From Epichloe hybrida (lineage: Eukaryota > Ascomycota > Sordariomycetes > Hypocreales > Clavicipitaceae), in contig JAFEKR010000004.1 of NCBI GenBank assembly GCA_019022495.1, positions 1,984,001 to 2,048,000 of the forward strand: a stretch of 64,000 nucleotides of DNA, in the 5' to 3' direction. The translations under genes were made by a program, and so were the position numbers. Below the pieces are notes generated by a model that saw only the letters and a program-made list of their open reading frames with translations, did not search any database and was not told where the DNA came from. Each line of letters starts with the position of its first letter. Position 1 is the stretch's first letter. Shown here piece after piece: positions 46,498 through 57,347 of the stretch.

Positions 46498-49400
46498 CTA
46501 GACTCCTCGGAACATTCTGACGACAAGGAACCACATGGCTCCCAGGAACTTGAACGAGCTGAGAGCTGCCACGCTCCACAGAACAATCGCCATGTAAATG
46601 TTGGATCGATCTATTGCCTGCTTGGCTGGGTCGCCGCTTCCAGGCGTGATCTTCTCCAAGCCGCTAGTGGCGAGAACGATTGCCGCCAACGCGAAGTTGG
46701 TAATCATCCAAATCAGCACCACGCCCGTACGAACACCACGGTAGTAGTCCATTTGTTTCTCCTGCAGCTGGACATTTGTGGGCGGCTTTTTGACTTCCTT
46801 GAACTTGGTGCTGAACAGGGCAACATCTCGCTGGTACTGCGCGTTCAAGTCGCCGTCGTCCGGCATGTCCGTGTTGGCTTTGCCCTTTTCCGTATTGACC
46901 GATGGCAGCTTCTCCGCCTTGTCGTCACCCTTTGTACCCCAAGATACATCGTGCGTGTTGCAGAACGCGTACACGTTGAGTACATTGGTATACGTGGGTG
47001 TGAGCAGCATGTACTGAATGAACGACGTGACCATGTGCCAGGGATCAAACATGACGATGGATGCGATGAGCCAGACTCCAAAAGTCGACATGGCAGAAAT
47101 GATGAGCGTGTAAAAGACGGGGTTTTGGAAGAGTTGGCCGACAGTAAAGGCGTGACCACTATTGAGGTCCTTGATGATGGCTTTGACCGCAATGAAAATG
47201 GCAGCAAACATGAGATAACTGTGTCCACAATGTCAGTTGCCCAGAAATTCCTGGGAAAATTTTGAGGCAAGGAGGATTGAGAGGGAGGACATGAAAAACT
47301 TACATCATGATCACGGCCCAAAACCATACCATGGCAGAGTACAATTTTCCAGAACCAGCTGGACGATTGCCCATTGAGAGGACGAAACATGACACCAGGA
47401 AGACGCCGTAGAGCCAGGTGAACACCACACCGAGGATTTCGCCAGTTTTGCCCAACAGCTCCTCCGAGCCGAGACTGGAGGTGAGAATCTTAAAGACCAA
47501 GAAGAAGTTGCCGATGGCAAACCACGCAAAGATCATGTTGATGGTGTTGAAGACAAATTCGACGAAGAATGCCATTTTCCGGAAGATGGAGTGGTCAGAG
47601 CGGAAGAAATCGTGGAAATGAGCAATAGCATAGATGGCAGCAAAGAAGGATCCGTTGAGCCAACGACGACGCTGCAGTACCAGTTCCGTCACCGTATCCG
47701 GCACATCAGTTTCACCTGTAGCAGACTTGACGTATTGCAGGATCCAGTGGCAATTTCGCTTCGTGACGAGTTCGAAGCAGAGGATTCGATCCTCAGCCAG
47801 ATACATGTTAGACTCAAAGAGACCAGCAGTGCTTCCGCCGTGCAGAGTTTCACCCAAAAAGTACTTCTCTAGAGGGCCCTTCCCGTTTTCATCATTTTGT
47901 AATGCCACGTATCTGTAGGCCGAGAATGCGCCCGGCAACACCGAAATGAAACCAAAGGCAGACTCAAGGGGCTTGTCCAGGATATTGCTCATCTTGTACT
48001 CAAAGTTTTGGGTTGCAACCAGCGGATTGATCAGATTTTTACCACCGGTGCCCAACATGGCTTTGATTTCACCGCAGGCACCACCGCACATGGGCTCCAG
48101 GTCAAACGCCTTCCACAAGTGATAGATGGAGTTGTTACCGGGCCGGGTACCAGCGTCAAGGAGTACACAGATGTTTGGCTTCAAGACTGGACCAAAGGCT
48201 TGGAAGAACCATCGGTGAGAATTGATCTTCTTCTGGTTCTTCTCCTTGAGGCAAAAGAGCATTTGTACGGGCTGTCGTCGGTGGACGAGCGAAACAACAT
48301 CGCTTTTAAGCTGCAAGTGCGTTTGGGTCGTGTATTCGTAGATATGCGCGGTAACGTCCTTGCCGTTGACCTGCTGCTTTGCGATGCCCTCCTGATAAAC
48401 GCCCATGCCAGACAAAAGAGCCTTGGTTCGTGGGTTAATCTTGGCACGCCCGTCGCTGACGACGCACACCACAATCTTCTTCCACGCATCCTTGCCCCAT
48501 GTTTTGCTGTTGGGGCGATTGCACATGTACTCGATATTCTTGAACACACCAATCATGGTTCTCGCGAACAAGACATCGTCTTCGTTGTACATTGTGACAA
48601 CAATGAACAGCTCCGTCTTACGGGGATTGCCGAAGAGGACCTGACGCAATTCGTAGTACTCTCTCTGAAAATCTGATGGGTCACACGTCGCGGCCGTGTA
48701 TCGCATATGGGTGAATTCGTCACGTTCACCGTGCGGGACCTGCTGTAGCAAGACTGGTGGAACGGGGCAATCAAGGACCAGATTGCCGTGATAAAGCGCG
48801 ACTTTTTTGACCGTTTTCCAACGCCTGATCCCTCCTGCAGGAGCTTGCTGCGGTAGTTGGTCTTGGTATGATTCGTCGAGGCCCTGCTGATGCTGGTTCT
48901 CTAGCATGGGTCGACGGTCGTCAACATCGTACGCGTGAGGGTCTTGAGAGTGCTGCTCATAGTAATCTTGCTCGTACGTTTGACGATATTCGTCTTGAAG
49001 TCTACTGGGGTAGACGTGTGCATCGCCACCATATGACGGCCGTGGATGGCCTCCGTAGCCTCCAGATAAAGACAAATTATCCACAGATTGCTGCCACTTA
49101 TCAGTTTGTGATGTTGTGACATTGTGATCTGCAGCAAATAGTGCATTTCTTAAACTTACCGGTGGTCTAATGCTGAGATGATCGCTTGAAGCGTGGGAGC
49201 GTTGAGGTGCTGAAGTGAGTCGTTCCTGGCTCGGGCCAAAAGGATTCTGGTGATACTGTTGCATGGGATGCTCCAATGGTGAAGGGCTCCTGCCTGGGTA
49301 TCGCGGGGCCCCGTATCCAGGCGGCATATTACGCTCGTCTGCAATGGAGGTATATGATGTTAGAAAGGGGAAAATGCCGAAGTGCAAAAGGATGCTCTTG

Positions 49401-49634
49401 AAAGATGATGAAGTGGCGGAAGCAAATCAATGGGCGCGAGAAGTTCTCTATGAAGGATGGGGTTTCGTCGACGCGCAGGTCTGGAGATTTGAGATGCAGG
49501 GATCCGGAAGGGGCAAGGTGACAGTCGCAGATTAGAGCATGTCGGGAAGTGAGACGCGATTGCTCCGCAGTAATATGAAACTCGAGCTCAGTAATAATCA
49601 ACAACTCACCTCCTGGTAATCTCCCGTATGACAT
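46498..49634 (-). CDS. Chitin synthase, class III
   Basis: Four exons: 49634-49610, 49338-49160, 49096-47304 and 47218-46498, giving 905 aa. A Gln/Tyr-rich N-terminal 180 residues precede the family 2 glycosyltransferase domain. Key motifs: [44 protein letters not shown] (about 383), [31 protein letters not shown] (about 500) and the signature QRRRWLNGS (about 543). Membrane helices lie at roughly 570-690 and near the C-terminus. [18 protein letters not shown] and FFRSDHS favour class III (ChsG/ChsB/N. crassa chs-1) over classes I-II. It makes cell-wall chitin from UDP-GlcNAc at hyphal tips. The second intron (49159-49097) is 63 nt, a multiple of three without a stop, so its retention would keep the frame. 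Confidence 0.93.
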
Positions 49635-52253
49635 TGTGGGCTAGCGATTCCACGATGGAACACGGAAGATGGCGCCGGTTCGGCAGTGAAATGTGGTCTC
49701 GCAGCTGATATTTCGTCTCGCGATACTCCGTATTCAGAGAAGACAGCGATATGGGAGAAGTGAAGGTACAGAAGCACGATATACCGCGGATATGTGGAAG
49801 ATCAAACGGCGAGATTCGGTGGTTGGTTTCTTAGTATCGACCCGGGGTCCTCTGTCGTCACGAACCGGCTGCGTCTTGGTCCCCCACAGGCAAGAAATAA
49901 GCATACAACTCGGACCCGTACGTGAATATGGCAGGCAAATCGATGCTAGGTGGCCAAAGAATAAAGAGACAAAGGGGAAGCGCACGAGAGACGCACGAGA
50001 GACGCACGAGAGACGTGCAATCAAAATAATGGACGAGGCACTCCCTCGAGTTTCAAGTGGTTAGCGGCAGGGGCAAGGGGGGGGGGGCTGCTCTTGCCTT
50101 GCGTTGCCATGCCGCCATACAAAAAGCTGCCCTCCGCCACGAGAATTACCCATTGATTGGTATGGCGCATGTGGCGGGGCAGCAACACCGAGGTTGTTTG
50201 TTTTTGAGGATGCCTCACAGATAGCGAAGCTGCGCCTCATCAAGGTTGATGAGGTAATACTCCGCGCTTACGGCTCCATTGTGGGGTGTTGAGTGGCATC
50301 CAGGCGCCGCACTACATATTATTATGTAGACGTCAGCGTTACTCCGAGTCCGTACGGACGGACGTACGGGGTATTAGACCTATTAAGACGACCAGCCATT
50401 GCCAAACATCTGATGACGTCGGCCCAGTTCGTTTTCGCGATAAATCGCTCACCCTTGCAAAGACGCTTATTATGCGAACGCATGATTCACGCTTGCGCTA
50501 AAACTAGCCATCGGCAGGTCGATCTGTTGGCGGCTTCAAGATTCGGCCAATGCCTCGAAGAATCATGTCTTTTCTTCTTTTTCGCAAGACCAATCATCCC
50601 TCATTCATGGTGGATGGATGGATGAAAGGAGAAAGTGGCCAAAAATAGCACTCGCAACGGCGCCACACCATCATCACAATCACAGGATTGCACAGCCACC
50701 TTGTCCACGTAATAACTCGATTTGCACATTTTCAAGCAATAATAAGCCACGCAATAACCTGCGTCTCTGCTTCAACGTGAGCAGGAGCATCATCATCGCG
50801 AGTAAGTGCATCCCCTCGCGGCTATAGGGAACAGTCCTAGCGCGGACGTTTGCGGCGACGATTGCGTTTGGTACTAGAATCCGCTTCGAAGCAGAGTTTC
50901 TGTATGATTTACCACGTTTTGCCGACATCTTGTAGCTCAAAATGCAGCAGAACATCTCCCGTCAGACTGCCGGCATGCCTTGGTCATCCTGCTGGAACGA
51001 ACAACAGCGTGAGTGATGTAGACGACTTGTATGCAGTAGAGCTGCGTTTCATAGACCGATCAAGGGCATAATAACTAATTTGAACAGAGGACATCAACAA
51101 AAAAAAAAAAAACAAGACGCATTTGAGTAAAACCTAGTCTTTTTTCCCTGAAGAGGTATCTCGCATATTCGCTGCACCAACGAGGCCGTCGGCACGAACA
51201 CTTGCACCAATTGAGCCTCTACGGATTAGACAGGTATCTGTCCAAGAACATGGCCAGCTTTGACGAGCGAGAGGCCCAGAAGGCTTCGTATTGCCGGCCG
51301 TCTCTTTCATCACTAAGAAAGGATGTCGGGCGGATTTCGCTGGTGCCCGACCAATCTGTCATCTGTTCAAATGCCCTTCGATTCCTTGACCGCTGGTGTT
51401 GTCCTTACTGAGCATGGCGATGTGGAAGGAACCTGGTGCGTTGCTGCCTTGGAAGTTTGAGAGAAGTCCAAGAAGTAAAGGCACAGTGCTTGTGGAACGA
51501 TATCCATCCCATCATCCGATGTCAGCTCGAGGATGCCTTGGAGCATCACAAGAGCGATGAAGACTGTGTGCTCTTGGTGGGAACCAGAAAAGAAGTTCTC
51601 GAGAGGGCTCTTCTAGCGAGGAGACTCAGCGACGCCGACGATAATCTCCACTGTGATCTCGTTGGGGAAGTGCGCTTTCACAATACGACTTATGCTACGT
51701 ATGATCCTCGCATCATACCAAGGCGGAAGCGGCGCGTCGTTCGCGAGGCAATTTTGCCACGTGAGATACGGGAAGAGGAAGAAGGGTATCAATCCGGACG
51801 CCTTGTACATGAATCTACCTAGGAGCTCTCGAGTTCCAAGAGTAGAGTGGAAATTCAAAATTGGCAGAAGTGCTAAAGCAGAACCGATGAGAACGTATGT
51901 GGATATTGTCTCTCGTGACGTTCGCAAGCGAGAATGAACCCTCTCATTACATCCTAACCACATTGATCAGACGACGAAAATCTCACATTCACAACCTCAC
52001 ACAATCGCAAGAGTCATGACGACATGGTTAGTTCTCCCTCAGTCCTATAAAAAGCAAACTATAAGAGATGCCGGCCAACCCAGTAACCACATCTCGATGT
52101 CTCGATGTCCAGATCCAGCAGCCGTCTCCCCATCCACTACCCAAACAAGCGTCTTCGTCCCATACCATCATCAGCACTTTCTCCCACATTCAAGACGCAA
52201 AGACATCACTTACAGCAAGAGAGAACAACTGCCGAATAGCCGTCTTGACCCGC
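49635..52253. other. 2.6 kb gene-poor region
   Basis: No gene that I can support. It carries a TACTCCGTA motif (49724), an 11-bp tandem array, a poly-G run near 50079 and a cluster of GTACGGAC-type variants (50350-50375). Open frames between 51200 and 51960 on both strands (for example 51436-51822 plus) are unbroken for about 120 codons but match nothing I recognise; they may be the remains of a gene. Confidence 0.5.
49982..50014. repeat. 11-bp tandem repeat GCACGAGAGAC x3
   Basis: Three perfect adjacent copies upstream of the chitin synthase gene. Confidence 0.95.
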
Positions 52254-52499
52254 TCATTTATAGCATTTTCCATCGTAGCAGAAGCGAGCACTCTCTGTGC
52301 AGCAAGACTTGCTTCAGCACTTGCTCGTATGGCAGCAGAACCATCCGGCGACGCATAATCGGGGGAAATCGTGGGGACAAGTACGTGCTTTGGCATCACC
52401 GCTAGCAGGGAGCTTGATGCCGTCTTCGTCGGCGATCTGGAGAGAGGGCAGTTCGGCGAGTGCCATGCCGAGGAGGAAGAAGCCGAGCTGGAATTTCAT
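52254..52499 (-). pseudogene. Small secreted cysteine-rich protein ORF with an in-frame TGA
   Basis: From ATG 52499 a frame of 61 codons starts with a good signal peptide (MKFQLGFFLLGMALA), a short acidic propeptide-like part and then a cysteine block with spacing C-x7-C-x5-CC-x4-C, ending at TGA 52316-52314. The same frame stays open for 19 more codons to the next TGA (52256-52254), and these hold x3-CC-x6-C-x4-C-Tyr-Lys. Both halves together give the spacing of small disulfide-rich secreted fungal proteins, and the TGA falls exactly where a paired cysteine would be expected (TGC and TGT differ from TGA by one base). No plausible intron removes it. It may be a recently inactivated gene, a 61-aa truncated product or a readthrough case. 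Function unknown; such proteins are often effector-like, which is inference. Confidence 0.6.
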
Positions 52500-52789
52500 T
52501 TTGGGAGGTGTGATATTGAGTGCGTCAGTATCACAGGATACCGAGTAGCTAGCTAGTCGGGTGAAAACGAGTAGACTAAAGAATAGGTACTGTTTATCTC
52601 TTCTAGTCTACTAAAAAGGAAAGAAAGAAGGCAATAAGGGAATCGCGCCTCGTGCGCAATTTATACAAAAAGGGGCTGCAGGAGCTACGTGACGAGAGGT
52701 CACGTTAATCGCGATCACAGTTAATTATATACACTTTCGCAGGTTAACCAATTAACCAAGCCGATCTCAAGGCCAACGTCACATCTCAC

Positions 52790-53188
52790 ATGGAGAAGAC
52801 GCCCAGCGCGGCTCCCGTTCAAGCAGACATCTTAATTGCAGCAGACGTGACCTACGCCCCCGAACAGGCGGCCTGGCTGCGAGAATGTGACAAGTCACTG
52901 CTTTCTGATGAGGGAGTATCCTGGCTTATGGTGTCTGTTCGACCCAATGGAAAGATTTCCTGCATCAGCGACAGCGTTGAGGTGGCCTTTGGAGACGAGA
53001 AGATATGCAGCAGGCCAGATGGGGAGAAGCTGAGTATTTCATCCGTGCGGATGAAGTCGGCTACAAACTATTCGACATCATTTGGACATGATGCCGAATC
53101 TTCACTGCAGACTTCCTGGAGAATCGTGCGTGTCATTTTCCCTACATTGGATTTGTCAGCTATACTGTTCCTTTTTGCATGCGAATGA
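52790..53188 (+). pseudogene. Methyltransferase-like fragment (METTL21/FAM86-like motif)
   Basis: 132 codons from ATG 52790. Only the first half is protein-like: VQADILIAADVTYAPEQAAW followed by LRECDKSLLSDEGVSWLMVS resembles the post-SAM part of seven-strand lysine methyltransferases (motif D-[VI]-x-Y followed by a helix and a strand). The SAM-binding N-terminus is missing and the C-terminal half is unrecognisable, so it is probably a relic or one exon of a mis-seen gene. It is divergent from the cysteine-rich ORF, 290 bp away, across an A/T-rich stretch. Confidence 0.35.
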
Positions 53189-54001
53189 AGCGTTTACTAG
53201 TTTCTGAAGTAGTGTTTCTGAGCATAGACAAGAGGCAGGAGTAGACAGAGTTGACACACACAACTCGACAAAAAGCAAAAAGCTGCAAGAGCAAGCGCCA
53301 CCCGCCCGCCACCGCCACTCACTCTAGTAGGCTACGGATTAGTGTCATGTCAATTGTCAATTGTACACACTGTACGGATCCGTACAGTTATAGTTATATG
53401 CAGTGCCTTCCTTCTCTTACCTCCCCGCGCCGGCGTCTTATTATTATGGGTTTATCGCTGTCTGTCTGGCAGATGATCTGCCCACCGCCACCGAATGGAA
53501 TCGCGGGGGACCATCGGCTCCGGTCTTGGCCCAACGGCACCTGTAAGATGTCGCTATCCAGGCGCCCGGTGGAGATGTTTGCAAAGAGGCACGAGACCAG
53601 CTCCCCAATGGCCCCCAACAATGCCCCAAAATGCCCCAAAATGCCCCCAAATGTCCCCAATGCCTAGCCCAACTCCGATGGGTCAATGCTCACATCGCAT
53701 GGCAACGCGAGCTCTTCGATTCTCGAACTTGAGCATCATTATCATCTTCTTTGAAATGGCTCCCTCGATATCTTTCATCGTTCTTTAGAGCTTGAGCCAA
53801 CCTTTTCCCCCTTCCACATCCTGCCTTTCCTCTGGGCCTCCAGTTGTCGCTTGTCGCCGGCAGACGGATACACAGCCACTGTCGTCAGTGGTCACCACAC
53901 TGCTTCGACTTTCCATTGAGCAGGCAGCATCGAGGCAGCATCAAGGCAGCATCAAGGCTTTCGGTGGATAACGCGTCACTGCAGCTTCATGAAATAAAAT
54001 C
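53189..54001. other. Intergenic region before the F-box-like gene
   Basis: About 810 bp with TACGGAT-type variants (53333, 53373), a CCCCAAAATG near-tandem (53602-53664) and an 11-bp array. No gene. Confidence 0.6.
53922..53958. repeat. 11-bp tandem repeat AGGCAGCATCA
   Basis: Three copies (one with a G/A change) in the upstream region of the F-box-like gene. Confidence 0.92.
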
Positions 54002-55607
54002 ATGGCTCGCTTCATTGATCTAGAGGAAGATGGCGGCGACGATTCTAGTCATCCGCCCGAAGATCTGGTTCGACAAGCCTTGCAGGCAGAGCTACAACCG
54101 CAGAATAAATGCCCTGGCCTGCCATTTGCTCCCCCCTTCGAGTCTACTTCTTATACCTCCAGTTCCATCGGTAGAGCATTCCAGTGTTATCCGTACGTCT
54201 GATTGACTTCTACTTTCGTCTTCAAAGATCAATTGCTGTCTTGCTTGCTATTGATGGCATCATCATGTCAATTGCTGACGAGGTCGCCCACTGCTTGCAG
54301 CATCATTGCATCGATTGTGTCTTCCATCGATTCAAACACTTTAGACGCCCTTGCTCGCTCGTGCCGTTCCGTTCATGACGGCCTGATCCAATATCGTAGC
54401 GTCCTCTTGACTTTGACGCTGCATTGCAGAAACGAAGAGATTCCCGTCAACACGGAAGAATTACTGCGCTATCGTGCCCGAGCCAGCAACTGGCATTACA
54501 TGGAAGATGCCAGGAGCTACAATGGCAAGTCGGGCAGCTGTGCCCGTGACATGGTCGATGAGTGTCGAAAATGTGGCCAAGTCATTTGTCGAGTACGTCT
54601 TCATCTTGGTTTATTACGAGCAGCTCGCAAACAATCCTCAAGTCAGGCTTATCGCATCGATGCTAACGACAAGATGCACAGAACTGTGCCATCAAGCCAC
54701 CCGCGCCGGTAGCGCTACGCGAGAGACATCGTAGACTTTGTAGAACATGCGTCAAAGCGCCCATTGCGGCACTTGCGATTCCGCGACTCGATCCAGATCT
54801 TCCCTTCACATCGGATTCTGTGCAGCAGTCGCTTTGTAAATGCGAATCATCGGGAGTTTGGCTCTGTCAGCCATGTGGCAGAAGCATTCGGGGAGCTGAC
54901 ACTGAATATCAAAGGTTTGTGAATCATCGCTATCCACTCTTCGTCCACGAAGCCAAAAGCAAGGACTGAACTGAGTCCTGACATTACTCGAATGTAGCAT
55001 CTGGCGCTGGCGCACCCAATATGGGGAAGTCCTCGGCGGGCTGGGGACCGGAATCGGTGACGGAGACCGAGGTGTCATCTGCGGTCGCGAAGCAGCCTGT
55101 CTTGCTGCCAGAGACCGTGAGCACGAAGTTGACTGCGACGCCCAAGACGCGCGTGATAGCGGCACAGCACCATGGATGAATGAACGGCCCGTCTGGATGA
55201 CAACTTCAACTCCATCACCCCCTGCCCTCGCTGCGTCCGCGAGTCCAGCCGGGTCACCTTTCGGCCCGGCCACGCCCATAGGAGCACCCATAGGAGCACT
55301 CATTGGAGAAGAGCGCCATGAACGAACCCCTTCTCCACAGCTCGGCCCTGGCTACGAGCGACACGAAATTGAGGGAATCGGCGGACGAGTCAAGCGTAAG
55401 CTCGTCCGAATGGTGCGCTTGGGCGCGTGTGTTCCGGAGTGGGATGACGAAAGGGGCTACGGGAGCTGCGCCCTGGCATCAGAGGTAAAGGGCTGCGCCC
55501 GAAGCTGGTGCGGCTGGTGTTGCCGAGTGATCCCTGGCAAGAAGGATCTACTTGATGACGAAGGCGTGTCCTTTCGCGGTTGCGGAAACCGCCAGTGCGC
55601 CTTGTAA
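54002..55607 (+). CDS. Cysteine-rich F-box-like protein of unknown function
   Basis: Four exons: 54002-54192, 54301-54592, 54682-54914 and 54998-55607, giving 441 aa with all phases consistent. Residues about 64-106 (PIIASIVSSIDSNTLDALAR, then SCRSVHDGLIQYRSVLLTLT) look like a degenerate F-box. A zinc-ribbon-like set follows: DECRKCGQVICRNC (Cys152, 155, 160, 163), then CRTCVKAP, then LCKCESSGVWLCQPCGRSI. Exon 4 has a Ser/Pro/Ala-rich spacer with PIGAPIGALIG and a last cysteine cluster (SWCGWCCRVIPGKKD, FRGCGNRQCAL at the end). I know proteins of this outline as uncharacterised ascomycete proteins. Role in ubiquitin ligase or zinc binding is inference. Confidence 0.75.
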
Positions 55608-55985
55608 TGTATTTATGATGGTGTCATATGTTGGCCTTTTGTCTCCCCAAGGGGGAATAACTGTCTTTTCTGAACGGATTGGAAGCGTGTCCTCCGGCGT
55701 GGGATCTTACTACTTCATCGCGCCAAAATAAAAACGACAATGACGATTTCAGCGCATCCTCGCGAGTCCGGGAGATGGAAATCCCCGCCGGTAACCGATA
55801 TATTGCGCGAGACATGAACATCTGCCCCAGCGTAATAGAATATTGCGTACATGAGATGCCGGGGGTCTCCCACCCATTTTGTGAAAACATCTGCTCCCCC
55901 CCAAAATTCATATCCTACAAAACCGCCTCCCTCCCCTCGCCCATGATGTGTAGAAAAGGAACAAAGCAAAGATTGCACATCATGA
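55608..55985. other. Convergent 3' region
   Basis: 378 bp between the F-box-like and mrpL20 stop codons; nothing recognised. Confidence 0.6.
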
Positions 55986-56285
55986 TTACAACTCCCCTCG
56001 GTAAACCATCTCCGCTCTCCTCTTTCGGTCCTCCCTCGCCTGCAGCTTCTTGGGGCCCCACCGGGCCATCTTCCTCTCCAGCTTCCCTTGCAACCACTCA
56101 TGGTGTTCCTGCGACGCCGGCGCCACAATCTTGACGAAGACCTCTGAGCACTCAAACTTGGCAGCTAGTTTCCCGACACTCCACCTGATGGGGTCTTCTG
56201 CCCTCAACCTCCGGATCTCCTCTACGTCTTCTTCCTTGAGGTGATAGCGCGCCGTGCGGCGCTTATATCTCATCTGCGGGGGCAA

Positions 56286-56316
<31 letters not shown>

Positions 56317-56645
56317 ATGCCCTCGCCGTTCAGGGGCGCCGACGCCCCAGTGGTACTCCGGATTCGCAGCAGCGCCAGTCGCCGGGGGTCGCCTCGCGGC
56401 AGGAAGATGAAGGGCGTGTGGGCGGGCGACGCTTCCGACGAAGGGGGGTTGTAGATGATGCTGTCGGCGGCGGGGAAGGGCGCCGTCCGGCAGGGGAGGA
56501 AGGAGTCGTGGGGGGCGATTTTGAGAGCCCGCTTCGTTCGGGCCGTGGTTTTGTGGCCGCGCTTGGGTGGGACGAGCATCGCGCTGCGGCGGGCCGTGGT
56601 GGTGAGCAGCTGGGCTACGGGGCGGGCGAGGAATCGAAGGTCCAT
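55986..56645 (-). CDS. Mitochondrial large-subunit ribosomal protein L20 (MRP-L20 family)
   Basis: Intronless, 219 aa from ATG 56645 (MDLRFLARPVAQLLTTTARR), an Arg-rich mitochondrial presequence. The MRP-L20 family blocks follow in order: KRALKIAPHDSFLP, DSIIYNPPSSEASPAHTPFI, FLPRGDPRR, then YHLKEEDVEEIRRLRAEDPI, WSVGKLAAKFECSEVFVKIV and the C-terminal MARWGPKKLQAREDRKRR. The family is the fungal mitoribosome large-subunit component known as MrpL20 in yeast. An (Ala-Asp)5 run at the middle comes from a GTCGGC microsatellite (56286-56316). The frame is open upstream to 56969, but the ATG at 56645 gives the expected presequence. Confidence 0.92.
56286..56316. repeat. (GTCGGC)n coding microsatellite
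   Basis: About five hexamers encoding alternating Ala-Asp in the mrpL20 gene. Confidence 0.93.
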
Positions 56646-57347
56646 GGTCTGTCTTGTCTCTGTCTGGTGGCGTGTTGTGGCGAGCCTTGTTTTGAGGACG
56701 ACCGAAACAAACCCCTTTGGAAGAGGGGGGGAGAGAAATGGATGATGGGTTTGGCTGGCCCACGGCAATTCTTGCTGGGGGCGATGAATGAATGAATGGC
56801 TTGTTGGAAAATGAAAAAGTTCTTGGTGCTGAAAAATTCGGATTACGTAAGACGTGCTTTCCCTTGTTCGGGGGGGAAAGTCGTGAAGGGGGGGATCCAC
56901 TTGCCTTTTGTGGTTACTTGTACTCTGCTGTGTAGAACTCGACTTTCCAAGGTTCAATAGATGAACCAAACGGTGGAGGGATGATCAGAAGATCTATGTA
57001 GTTGGTGAATTGTTGAAGAGTTTCTGTCAGGCAGTTTCCCGTTCACTCTGGGTCTCCGTTCTTGTGCGACTTGTGGTTGTTTGCGAAAGAGTCGCACACA
57101 GCAACAGCACCACACCACGCGGCCTATTACGTGTACGTGGACTTTGCATCACTTCTTTCCCCCGGCGGCCTCCAACAACGCGTGCAACTGATTGTAAAAC
57201 GGTTGTATTTATTTTCAAATAATCAACATCGTTACCATAACGAGACGAGCTCTTCTCTCTCATCCTCATCCTAATTATGATCTGTATCGTGACACACCCG
57301 TGACAAACAATCGTGTCCACGCTCCAGCCAAATCTCACCCCCATCCA
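56646..57347. other. Intergenic region between mrpL20 and BTB gene 1
   Basis: 700 bp; promoter side of mrpL20 and 3' side of the BTB gene. I see no gene. Confidence 0.6.

Noticed and set aside
52314..52316. Selenocysteine at the UGA
   Set aside because: Ascomycetes are generally held to lack the selenocysteine machinery, and I could not identify a SECIS element by eye.
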